The notes beneath the pieces are model-generated. The model did no database searches and had not been told where the DNA came from. It was given only the letters and a program-made list of their open reading frames with translations. Of a stretch of DNA of 64,000 nucleotides, positions 1 through 7,354 are shown piece after piece; position 1 is the stretch's first letter, and each line of letters opens with the position of its first letter. Made by a program: the position numbers and the translations under genes. Location of the stretch: positions 1-64,000 of the forward strand of contig JACRPQ010000016.1 of assembly GCA_016223135.1 (NCBI GenBank), in the 5' to 3' direction. The DNA is from Chloroflexota bacterium (GTDB lineage: Bacteria > Chloroflexota > Anaerolineae > Anaerolineales > Villigracilaceae).

Positions 1-123
1 CTGCCCCATCATCGCCGCCACTTTCGTGATCGCCGCCGTCAGCGTCGTCTTCCCGTGGTCAATGTGACCCATCGTCCCCACGTTCAGATGCGGCTTGCTT
101 CGATCAAATTTTTCCTTCGCCAT
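1..123 (-). CDS. tuf: Elongation factor Tu, N-terminal part (runs off the window)
   Basis: The first 41 residues are visible. They begin [20 protein letters not shown] and contain the G1 P-loop GHIDHGKTT of translational GTPases. EF-Tu delivers aminoacyl-tRNA to the ribosome in the cytoplasm. The start ATG is at 121-123. Three tRNA genes lie directly upstream on the same strand, the Thr-Tyr-Thr-tuf order known from other bacteria (E. coli thrU-tyrU-glyT-thrT-tufB is similar), so tuf is probably co-transcribed with them. The rest of the gene is outside the window. Confidence 0.97.
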   Translation of the reverse strand, partial: MAKEKFDRSKPHLNVGTMGHIDHGKTTLTAAITKVAAMMGQ

Positions 124-167
124 GTCTTTTCTCCTTTTATAGACACAGATCTTGATTTCAGCAATTG

Positions 168-240
168 AGCCCTCAACGAGACTCGAACCCGTGACCTCAC
201 CCTTACCAAGGGTGTGCTCTACCGACTGAGCTATGAGGGC
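168..240 (-). tRNA. tRNA-Thr (GGT)
   Basis: A full cloverleaf can be drawn. The acceptor stem is GCCCTCA/TGAGGGC, the anticodon arm is CACCC-TTGGTAA-GGGTG with anticodon GGT, and the T-arm contains GGTTCGAGT. CCA is not encoded. It is the last tRNA before tuf. Confidence 0.96.
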
Positions 241-270
241 TTAACGTGCTGTCCCGCGCTTGCGGGATAG

Positions 271-353
271 TGGGCGGTGAAGGATTCGAACCTCCGAAGT
301 CTTCTGACAACTGATTTACAGTCAGTCCCCTTTGGCCACTTGGGTAACCGCCC
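271..353 (-). tRNA. tRNA-Tyr (GTA)
   Basis: The acceptor stem is GGGCGGT/ACCGCCC and the anticodon arm is CTGA-CTGTAAA-TCAG with anticodon GTA. A long variable arm (class II tRNA) is present, as expected for bacterial tRNA-Tyr. It is the middle tRNA of the tuf cluster. Confidence 0.96.
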
Positions 354-410
354 AAGTAAGGTATTGAATTGTCAACATCACGCGCCGACTCGTTTTCAAC
401 GCATGACCAG

Positions 411-483
411 AGCCGACGACGAGAATCGAACTCGTAACCGCCCGCTTACAAGGCGGGTGCTCTGCCGATTGAGCTACGTCGGC
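411..483 (-). tRNA. tRNA-Thr (TGT)
   Basis: The acceptor stem is GCCGACG/CGTCGGC and the anticodon arm is CCCGC-CTTGTAA-GCGGG with anticodon TGT. It is the first tRNA of the Thr-Tyr-Thr-tuf unit. Confidence 0.96.
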
Positions 484-504
484 AGACCCATTTTAAGCAG
501 GATG

Positions 505-513
505 ATTATACCA
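505..513 (-). promoter_or_regulatory. Extended -10 promoter element of the tRNA-tuf unit
   Basis: On the minus strand the sequence TTTGGTATAATC gives a TGN-TATAAT extended -10 about 22 bases before the first tRNA. No good -35 box is visible, which is usual when the extended -10 is present. Confidence 0.6.
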
Positions 514-716
514 AAGCCATGCTTGATGGGGAAGTGAATTTGCAATTAAATTGCTCCCACGCCAAGGGAGCGGGCGATAGTTTAGCAGGATTCGCCGGGT
601 AAGTCAAGAAGCGCGCGGCAGGAATTGGGGCTTTTTTCCAAAATGACACATCAAATGGCACATCGTGAGCGGATAAGGGCGTATAATCCGGCAAACTTAT
701 GAAAGGAGATGTCCCT

Positions 717-1055
717 ATGCAGTATTTCAGTTTCAATGACGCGATGCGCTTCAGAATGGCAACCCAACAGGAGGATACCAATGCCAAGGTGCAGGTCTTT
801 CTTGGCGTTTTCCTCGGCGTCATTCTGCGCTGGATTTACGGGATTGCCGTGGAGGTCATCAAGAATCAAGCCCCTTGGGATTTCGGAACATGGCCCACGA
901 TCATTGCCCGGTTGGTGGTGGCGCTCATAACCACCTTCTTCGTCTTCTCTGGCTACTGGCAGAAAGCGAAGGATATGCCGCCCAGTTGGCGGTTCTGGAA
1001 TGCGCTGGCATACGGCATTTCCATTGACGCGCTCGTCGGTCCGTGGATGGCGTAG
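717..1055 (+). CDS. Small membrane protein, unknown function
   Basis: 112 residues. After about 20 polar residues there are three hydrophobic stretches, roughly VQVFLGVFLGVILRWIYGI, WPTIIARLVVALITTFFVF and a weaker C-terminal one (WNALAYGISIDALVGPW), so it is likely an inner-membrane protein. I chose ATG 717 because AAGGAG lies about 8 bases upstream; an upstream ATG at 699 overlaps that ribosome site. A TATAAT-like element at 682-687 could be its -10 box. I do not recognise the family. It faces fmdB and shares a bidirectional terminator with it. Confidence 0.7.
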   Translation: MQYFSFNDAMRFRMATQQEDTNAKVQVFLGVFLGVILRWIYGIAVEVIKNQAPWDFGTWPTIIARLVVALITTFFVFSGYWQKAKDMPPSWRFWNALAYGISIDALVGPWMA

Positions 1056-1070
1056 CGAGCGTTACGGAAA

Positions 1071-1105
1071 ATAAAAGAGAGAGGGTAGCGCCCTCTCTCT
1101 TTTAT
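1071..1105. terminator. Perfect bidirectional intrinsic terminator
   Basis: A 15-bp perfect inverted repeat (arms 1071-1085 and 1091-1105) has a 5-base loop. It carries A/T tracts on both sides, so it can terminate both the upstream plus-strand gene and fmdB on the minus strand. Confidence 0.85.
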
Positions 1106-1125
1106 TTCTACGATTCACCTGGCGG

Positions 1126-1392
1126 CTATTCGTCTTTTGTGCCGGAGGTTTTCGTAGTGGCTTTGCTTTCGTTTTTTGCCGGCTTGCTATCACGCGATTC
1201 ACTCCCCGAAGGAGACCTGTGGTCGGTGGCATAGAAACCCGAGCCCTTGAAGATGATCTTGGTAGGGGTAATCACCCGCCGGACGGATTTCTGCCGACAT
1301 TCCGGACAGGTCTTCAACGGCTGGTCGTGAAACGATTGATGTTTCTCGAATTGCACGCCACATGAATCACAGCGATAGGTATAAACAGGCAT
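1126..1392 (-). CDS. FmdB-family zinc-ribbon protein
   Basis: 88 residues. It starts MPVYTYRCDSCGVQFEKHQS and has two CxxC pairs (CDSC near residue 8 and CPEC near residue 29), the hallmark of the FmdB/putative regulatory zinc ribbon. The C-terminal 30 residues are a charged, Ser/Lys-rich tail. Family members are assumed to be regulators or ribosome/RNA-associated proteins, but no function is proven. A TATAAT element on the minus strand at 1425-1430 and an AAGGAG site precede the start. Confidence 0.9.
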   Translation of the reverse strand: MPVYTYRCDSCGVQFEKHQSFHDQPLKTCPECRQKSVRRVITPTKIIFKGSGFYATDHRSPSGSESRDSKPAKNESKATTKTSGTKDE

Positions 1393-1585
1393 AGTACTTT
1401 CTCCTTGCTTCTAAATGCGCGGGCATTATAGCTTGCCACTGTTAGCATGGCAAGGGAAACAGCATAAGAGTTCCGTTAACAATCTCTCCACTGGATTGCC
1501 AGTGAGAAGAAATTGTCTCAGCGGGGAAAAGGCAGATTGAGATGAAACAGGTGTCGGCGGAGGAAGAAGCGGGAAAATCTCCGTT

Positions 1586-2356
1586 TCAGAGCGGATGGTT
1601 GAGGTCCCACAGGATGCGCAAGCCGTCGAGCGTAAGCCAGGGAGCGATGATTTGAATGACGTCGGTTTCCTGGGCGATGACTTCCGCCAGCCCGCCGGTA
1701 GCGATGACTTTCATGGTGGGACCAAGTTCCTTGCGGAAACGTTCAACCATGCCTTCCACCATGCAGACATAGCCAAACAAAAGCCCCGACTGCATGGCGT
1801 GAACGGTGTTGCTGCCGATGATGGAGGGCGGACGCTGAAGGTCTATGCGCGGGAGTTTGGCGGCGTGGGTAAAGAGCGCCTCGGTGGCGAGGTTGATGCC
1901 GGCGGTGATTGCCCCGCCAAGGTATTCGCCGTCTTTGGTGATGGCGTTGAAGGTGGTGGCGGTGCCGAAATCTATGACACAGGCGGGACCCTTGTAAAGG
2001 TACATGACGGCGACGGCGTCGGCGATGCGGTCCGCGCCGACGGCGCGCGGGTCGTCGTAACGCACCTTGATGCCGGTCTTGATGCCCACATCCACTACGA
2101 AAGGGTTTTGGTGGAGATACTCGCGGCACGCCTGGATGACGCGGCTGGTGAGTTGCGGTACCACCGAAGCCAGGCAGATGCCAGTGAGTTCACTTGGCGA
2201 ACGCTTGGCGTTTTGCAGCAATCCCTGAAACTGCAAGCCGTATTCGTCGGGCATGCGGGCGTGATCGGTGGCAAGCCGCCAGTGCGCCGTCAGGTTGTTG
2301 CCGTCATACAAGCCAAGCGTGAGGTTGGTGTTGCCGATGTCTATGGCGAGCAGCAT
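1586..2356 (-). CDS. coaX: Type III pantothenate kinase
   Basis: 256 residues. It phosphorylates pantothenate with ATP, the first step of coenzyme A synthesis in the cytoplasm. Family motifs are present: the N-terminal phosphate-binding DIGNTNLTLG, the central PRAVGADRIADAVA, FGTATTFNAI, and a late GGLAEVIA. I start at ATG 2354-2356 (MLLAIDIGN) because an upstream in-frame ATG adds only 15 residues unrelated to the family. A TATACT element lies only about 9 bases before this ATG and no clear Shine-Dalgarno is seen, so the mRNA may be leaderless. Confidence 0.94.
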   Translation of the reverse strand: MLLAIDIGNTNLTLGLYDGNNLTAHWRLATDHARMPDEYGLQFQGLLQNAKRSPSELTGICLASVVPQLTSRVIQACREYLHQNPFVVDVGIKTGIKVRYDDPRAVGADRIADAVAVMYLYKGPACVIDFGTATTFNAITKDGEYLGGAITAGINLATEALFTHAAKLPRIDLQRPPSIIGSNTVHAMQSGLLFGYVCMVEGMVERFRKELGPTMKVIATGGLAEVIAQETDVIQIIAPWLTLDGLRILWDLNHPL

Positions 2357-2421
2357 GGGATAAGTATACACGTAGACAGGTACCCATGTAAACACATTCA
2401 CAGGGAAACAGGGGCACAGCG

Positions 2422-4278
2422 TTAGCCCTTCACTTGCTCCACAATTTCCGCCACCAAATCATAGCGATGGAACTGCGGCATGATATAGACGCCTCGCGCC
2501 CACGCCTTGAACTGTTCCGCCAATTCGACAGCGATCTCCACCCCGGCTTTGGCGCCCTCCTCGCCGGCGGCTTCGATGCGGCTGCGCATCTCGTCGGGGA
2601 TGAAGATGCCCGGCACTTCGTGATGCAGGAAGTTGGCGTGACGCACGCTCACCAGCGGCAGGATGCCCGCCAGGATGGGCTTATCCAATTTGCCGTATTT
2701 TGCCTCGTATGCCTCCAGCACGCGCGGACCGTCATTTGGGTTGTAGACCGGCTGAGTGAGGAAGAAATCCGCCCCTGCTTTGACCTTGCGGCGCAGGTTC
2801 TTGATTTCGTTCTCCAAGTCGGGCGGACACAGATTGAGCGCCGCGCCGACGAAGAAATTGGTGGGCTGACCGATGCTCACGCCGGAGTGATCCACGCCGA
2901 CATTGAAGCCTTGTTTGATGAGTTTAATCAAGCCCGAGGGGACAAGATCGTAGTTGTCCATCGCTTCGGGGTAATCGCCGATGGAGGTGGGGTCACCCAT
3001 CACAACAAAGACGTTGCGAATGCCAAGCGCGTGCGCGGCGAGCAGGTCGCCCTGCACGCGCAGCAGATTGCGCCCGCGTGTCGGGAAATGGAGCGTGGTC
3101 TCGACTCCAACCTGGCGTTGAACCACGTCGCAGACCGCCCAGGCAGACATCCTCATGCGCGCCATGGGGGAGTCGGCAACGTTGATGACATCGGCGCCAG
3201 CCTCAGCGAGGAGGGATGCGCCGGCGATGAGTTTATGGGTGGAGAGTCCGCGCGGGGGGTCCATCTCCACACAGATGGCGAAACCGCCGGAGGTCAGCTT
3301 TTGGGCAAGTTTTGTCGGCTGTGCCTGCGCTGCCTCGACGAGTTCTTCCTGCGGCAAAATGACGATGTGGGTGGGGTCAATTTTGGGATTGGTATCGAGA
3401 GCGCGGCGCATTGCCGCAATATGCTGTGGAGTGGTGCCGCAGCATCCGCCCACCACGCGCGCTCCCGCCTCGCGGAATGACAGTGCGTAATCGCCAAAGT
3501 ATTCGGCATCGGCGGGGTACATGATGCGCCCGCCCACTTGTTCGGGCCAGCCGGCATTGGGCTTGACCCAGAATTTCACATCCTGCTCGGTGACCGCCTG
3601 ACGCATCTGTTTCAAAATTCGCAAGAGCTGCGAAGGTCCCCCGGAACAGTTGACGCCGATGACATCCGCGCCGGCATCGTGGAGCGCGCGCGCCACTTTG
3701 GCGGGATGGTCGCCCAGTAAAGTGCGGTCGTCGCGCGTGAACGTGACCGTCGCCACGACGGGCAGATCGCAGACTTCCCGTGCGGCTTTGATGGCTTCGC
3801 GGATCTCGTAGAGGTCGCTCATGGTTTCGATGACGATTAAGTCTGCGCCGGCCTCTGCCAAGGATTGAATTTGCTCTGCGAACGCTTCGCGCGCCTGCTC
3901 AGGCTGGACTCTGCCAAAGGGGGCGATTCTCACCCCCAGCGGACCCACATCCCCCGCTACCAGCACCTCCTTGAACGAGGCAGCCACCACACGCTTCGCC
4001 AGTTCCACGCCTTTTTGATTGATTTCCCGCACGTCGTCCTGCAAGCCGTGTTTACTCAGTTTGTAACGGTTGGCGCCGAAGGTGTTGGTAATGATGAGCT
4101 GCGCGCCGGCTTCGATGTATTCGCGATGTATCTCTGCCACGGCGGCTGGCTGGGTGATGTTAAGCTCATCGAAGCATTTGTCGAAGCCGATGCCGCGCGC
4201 GTGCAGCATGGTGCCCATCGCGCCGTCGGCGAGGAGGGTTTGGGAGGAGAGCAGTTGGAGGAAAGTGTCTTTTTGCAT
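2422..4278 (-). CDS. Bifunctional homocysteine S-methyltransferase / methylenetetrahydrofolate reductase
   Basis: 618 residues, a fusion like B. subtilis YitJ. Residues about 1-300 form the homocysteine methyltransferase barrel: DGAMGTMLHARG at the start, GVNCSGGP near 210, and the zinc-binding VGGCCGTTPQHI near 280. Residues about 330-618 are a MetF-type FAD-dependent reductase (CVEMDPPRGLSTHK; late MPQFHRYDLVAEIVEQ). The protein should make 5-methyl-THF and possibly transfer a methyl group to homocysteine. The cobalamin-dependent metH lies 3 kb upstream on the same strand, separated by GT87-like genes, so the two are probably not one transcript. Confidence 0.93.
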   Translation of the reverse strand: MQKDTFLQLLSSQTLLADGAMGTMLHARGIGFDKCFDELNITQPAAVAEIHREYIEAGAQLIITNTFGANRYKLSKHGLQDDVREINQKGVELAKRVVAASFKEVLVAGDVGPLGVRIAPFGRVQPEQAREAFAEQIQSLAEAGADLIVIETMSDLYEIREAIKAAREVCDLPVVATVTFTRDDRTLLGDHPAKVARALHDAGADVIGVNCSGGPSQLLRILKQMRQAVTEQDVKFWVKPNAGWPEQVGGRIMYPADAEYFGDYALSFREAGARVVGGCCGTTPQHIAAMRRALDTNPKIDPTHIVILPQEELVEAAQAQPTKLAQKLTSGGFAICVEMDPPRGLSTHKLIAGASLLAEAGADVINVADSPMARMRMSAWAVCDVVQRQVGVETTLHFPTRGRNLLRVQGDLLAAHALGIRNVFVVMGDPTSIGDYPEAMDNYDLVPSGLIKLIKQGFNVGVDHSGVSIGQPTNFFVGAALNLCPPDLENEIKNLRRKVKAGADFFLTQPVYNPNDGPRVLEAYEAKYGKLDKPILAGILPLVSVRHANFLHHEVPGIFIPDEMRSRIEAAGEEGAKAGVEIAVELAEQFKAWARGVYIMPQFHRYDLVAEIVEQVKG

Positions 4279-4348
4279 TTTATGGATTTATCCTGTTGGG
4301 TTGGTATCAAGTCCGATGCTGGAGGGCGTCTCTTATCTTTGCGGTGGC

Positions 4349-4376
4349 ACAGCGGACGTTCTCTACTGTCCGCTGA
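4349..4376. repeat. Partial copy of the AACGTTAGAGA repeat family
   Basis: The segment ACAGCGGACGTTCTCTA resembles the reverse of the element seen at 11953-12014, 45315-45345 and 60223-60286. It overlaps the very end of the preceding glycosyltransferase-like gene. Confidence 0.45.
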
Positions 4377-5574
4377 CCTCATGAGGGGAGACGCGAGGCG
4401 TTGGAAAAAATTTCTGGTACAGAAAAGTGGGAGTCAAAATGAGCAGCGGGTAGGCAAGCCAGATGAAGTCGTACCAGACTTCGACGGAGGACGGAAGCGG
4501 CTGACGAATAAAATAGAGCAGGCTGAGCCAGGGAAACCAAATGAGTATGCCGATCAAATTCCATGAAAGAAATGGCGAAATCTGTTGATTTGCAATCATA
4601 CGCCTCCCCAGCAGAGCGAGGAGGGGGACGAAAACGATCAGGTCGTAATCTGCGGTGTGCGGGACGAATATGGCATTGAGGGCAAGCGCCGCAGCGACGG
4701 CGAGGTCGGCGTCGCGGCGTTTCAGGCTAAGGATGAGGAGAAGCAGGGAGAGCGCCAGCCAGCCCAGTCCAGAGAGAGATGCGGCGCGGGTCCAGTCCCA
4801 GGCTACGGCGTTTTCGGAGGCGTATCCCGAAATGTCGCGCAGGAAATCGGGTATCCACCAGCCGAGCATGAGAGTAGGAGGCAAATAGAGGACGAGGGAG
4901 GCAATCCCGAAGGAGAGCAGGGTTTTGCGGCTGCTTTTGTAGAGAAAAAAGAGAACAGCAAGCGGCAGGAGAGTAAGCGAGAATTTGATGAGGCAGAGCG
5001 CGCCAAAGATGCCCGCTGCAATGTGACGTTGATGTTTGAGCGCCAGCCATGTTAGCGCAAACATTGCCACGCTGAAGAGGGAATACTGTCCGAGCAGGTA
5101 ATTGGAATAGGTGGGACGGAAGGCAATGCCGCTGAGCAGGAGGAAGGTCAGCAAGAACAGCCGCCCTTTCTGCGGGATTGAGAGAGATGCCGCCCAACCG
5201 AGCAGAAGGGCAGACCAGAGCGCCCAAAGGAAGGCGCACCACAACACGGCGGCGGTTTCAAGAGAGAGACCGGCAAGGACAAACGGGAAGAGCAGCGTGA
5301 CCACCGCCGGCGGGTAGTAGAAACCGAACGGGTTGCCGCTGGGAAGATCCGGTTTGCCATACACTGCCTGCCAAATCCTTTGCCGGGTCTCGAAACTGTA
5401 GGGGCTTTTTCCCTCCAGCGCTGCCTGAGCGCCCACCCAGCGCGGGTAGAGGTCCACGCCGAGGGTCATGGTGGTGCCGCGCAGGGCATCCTGAAGGTAG
5501 CTCATGAGGAAGATGCCGGCGATGAAAAAGCCTGCGAAGGCAAGCAGTGTGATTTTGAAAACACCGTTTTTCAT
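4363..5574 (-). CDS. GT87-like (DUF2029) polytopic membrane glycosyltransferase
   Basis: 403 residues with about ten hydrophobic segments. The early periplasmic motif DLYPRWVGAQAALEGKSPYS and the downstream GFYYPPAVV match the GT87/DUF2029 family, which transfers mannose or similar sugars from polyprenyl-phosphate donors at the membrane. The start ATG (5572-5574) overlaps the TGA of the upstream gene (ATGA), implying translational coupling. A longer reading frame upstream exists but lies inside that gene. The sugar and acceptor cannot be told from sequence. Confidence 0.82.
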   Translation of the reverse strand: MKNGVFKITLLAFAGFFIAGIFLMSYLQDALRGTTMTLGVDLYPRWVGAQAALEGKSPYSFETRQRIWQAVYGKPDLPSGNPFGFYYPPAVVTLLFPFVLAGLSLETAAVLWCAFLWALWSALLLGWAASLSIPQKGRLFLLTFLLLSGIAFRPTYSNYLLGQYSLFSVAMFALTWLALKHQRHIAAGIFGALCLIKFSLTLLPLAVLFFLYKSSRKTLLSFGIASLVLYLPPTLMLGWWIPDFLRDISGYASENAVAWDWTRAASLSGLGWLALSLLLLILSLKRRDADLAVAAALALNAIFVPHTADYDLIVFVPLLALLGRRMIANQQISPFLSWNLIGILIWFPWLSLLYFIRQPLPSSVEVWYDFIWLAYPLLILTPTFLYQKFFPTPRVSPHEVSGQ

Positions 5575-6410
5575 GCAAAGAATCTCATCAATACCACAAT
5601 CCACATGCCGATGACGGCGGCTGTGGTTTCGGAAGGCTTGGGCGCCAGCGCCAGCAGCGCCACGATCCATGAATAGAGCAGCAAGTACGGAGCGAGCATG
5701 GGAGAAGCCATCATCGCGTAACGGATGTCATTTTTTCGGATGGCGGCGACCGTCAACACCAAGCCAAGCGGCAGCGACATGGGGAAAAGGCTGTCGTTAG
5801 CGGGCAGTTTATCGAGGGAGGGGATGTTTAGAAACCACGGTCCAAAAATCATGATGGATAGCGCCGCCGCCAGCCCAACAGGCAGGAAGGTCTTGAACAC
5901 GCGGAGAGGACCTCCCCGTTTCCATTCGGCAAAAAACAGATAAAGAATAACCATCACGCTCACCTGCGGTTTGAGCGCCAGAAAAAACAATCCCAGCCAG
6001 GGAGGCAGCACGATGCCTAAAATGGCAAGCCAGTCAATATTGCCGATTAAGATTCCATGCAGGCTGGGCGGAGAGAGCAGCAATATGGCGATGGTCAGTT
6101 TGTTCGCTCCCAATTTGTGCGCCACATAGGCATACACCCCTAAAGCGACAACGACCAGAACTGCCCATCCGACTTTCTCCGGCAGCACCGCAAACGGGAT
6201 GAGCAGGATGGCTGCCCAAGGCGGGTTGAAAAAACCTTTGGCGGTATACGGTGAGCGTCCGTGCAGGATTTCGAGCGCGGCAGGGCGAAAGGTGGCGTGC
6301 CAGTCGGGAGAATGGAGGTAACCTACGGTGGGCCACGCAAACAGGACAATTGCAATCGTGAGGATAATCAGAAATGAAATTTTTGCGCTAAAAAATTTGG
6401 TTTTCTCCAA
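5571..6410 (-). CDS. GT87-like membrane protein, copy 2
   Basis: 279 residues with about eight hydrophobic stretches and the GT87-like signature FRPAALEILHGRSPYTAKGF with FFNPPWAA. It is shorter than usual GT87 members (about 400), lacking C-terminal membrane segments. It is closely similar along its length to the product of 6468-7310, so the two arose by tandem duplication. Its stop codon overlaps the start of the next gene. Function is probably a membrane glycosyltransferase or a derivative of one. Confidence 0.78.
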   Translation of the reverse strand: MEKTKFFSAKISFLIILTIAIVLFAWPTVGYLHSPDWHATFRPAALEILHGRSPYTAKGFFNPPWAAILLIPFAVLPEKVGWAVLVVVALGVYAYVAHKLGANKLTIAILLLSPPSLHGILIGNIDWLAILGIVLPPWLGLFFLALKPQVSVMVILYLFFAEWKRGGPLRVFKTFLPVGLAAALSIMIFGPWFLNIPSLDKLPANDSLFPMSLPLGLVLTVAAIRKNDIRYAMMASPMLAPYLLLYSWIVALLALAPKPSETTAAVIGMWIVVLMRFFA

Positions 6411-6429
6411 GGCTTACCCTTTCCTCGCG

Positions 6430-6471
6430 CTATCGCGCAAGCAGTGTGATTTTGAACGCCCCGCTTTTCAT
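6430..6471 (-). pseudogene. 13-codon remnant of the downstream GT87-like gene start
   Basis: Directly overlapping the stop of the upstream copy is ATG followed by codons for MKSGAFKITLLAR and then TAG. This matches the first residues of the 4363-5574 product (MKNGVFKITLLAF). It shows that the duplicated unit included the beginning of the next gene, which was then cut off. The same ATGA overlap is kept. Confidence 0.85.
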
Positions 6472-7310
6472 GAAAAGAACCTTATCAACACCACAATCCA
6501 CATGCCGATGACGGCGGCGGCGGCTTCGTAGGGCTTGGGCGCCAGCGCCAGAAACGCTCCGATCCATGAGTGCATGATGACATAGGGAGACGCAAACGGC
6601 GATGCCGCCATGGAGTAACGAATTTCATTTTTCCTTATGGCAGTTATGAGCAGGGTCAAGCCTATGGGCAAGGATAGGGGCCACAAACTTGAGTTGCCAA
6701 TCAAATTAATTTCGTTCGAGACCTTTGTAAACCACGATCCAAAAATGAGGAGGGATAGCGCCGACGCCAGCCCAACAGGCAGGAAGGTCTTGAAGACGCG
6801 GAGGAAACCTCCTCGCTTCCATTCGGCAAAAAACAAATAAATGACGACCATCATGCCGACCTGAGGTTTGATCGCCAGAAAAAACAACCCCAGCCAGGGA
6901 GGCAGTACAACGCCCAAAACGGCAAGCCAGTCAATGTTGCCGTTCAGGATTCCATGCAGGCTGGGCGGCGAGAGCAGTAACAAGATGATGGTCAGTTTGT
7001 TGGCTCCCAATTTGTGCGCCACATAGGCATAGACCGCCAAAGCGGCGATGACCATCAGCGCCCGCCCCACATTCTCCGGCAGGACGGCAAACGGGATGAG
7101 CAGGATGGCGGTCCAGGGGATGTTGAAAAAGCCTTCCGCGTTGTAGGGAGACCGTCCGTGCAGAATTTCGAGCGCGGCGGGGCGGAAGGCGCCGTGATAG
7201 TCTACGGCAGGGGGGAGAAACCTCGCCAACAACCCGGTTAATAGCGCAAATACCAAAACCACCAGGATGGCTTGAAGATTTCTGCTTGCAAGCGGTTTAT
7301 CGGTTGTCAT
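6468..7310 (-). CDS. GT87-like membrane protein, copy 1
   Basis: 280 residues, a close paralogue of 5571-6410. It shares FRPAALEILHGRSPY, VYAYVAHKLGANKLTI, the LLSPPSLHGIL segment and FFAEWKRGG. Several transmembrane helices are predicted by eye. It is the first gene of the GT87-like set and starts 45 bases after the metH stop, so it may be transcribed from metH readthrough. No enzymatic residues beyond the family signature can be assigned. Confidence 0.78.
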   Translation of the reverse strand: MTTDKPLASRNLQAILVVLVFALLTGLLARFLPPAVDYHGAFRPAALEILHGRSPYNAEGFFNIPWTAILLIPFAVLPENVGRALMVIAALAVYAYVAHKLGANKLTIILLLLSPPSLHGILNGNIDWLAVLGVVLPPWLGLFFLAIKPQVGMMVVIYLFFAEWKRGGFLRVFKTFLPVGLASALSLLIFGSWFTKVSNEINLIGNSSLWPLSLPIGLTLLITAIRKNEIRYSMAASPFASPYVIMHSWIGAFLALAPKPYEAAAAVIGMWIVVLIRFFS

Positions 7311-7354
7311 GCTGACCTTGAACCATCGTAAATCAAATTTAAGCTGGGGTCAGG

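Noticed and set aside
1595-2425. A long plus-strand reading frame opposite coaX (276 codons) and similar long frames opposite the MTHFR fusion and metH.
   Set aside because: They are antisense shadows of well-supported genes in GC-rich DNA, without family motifs or ribosome sites.
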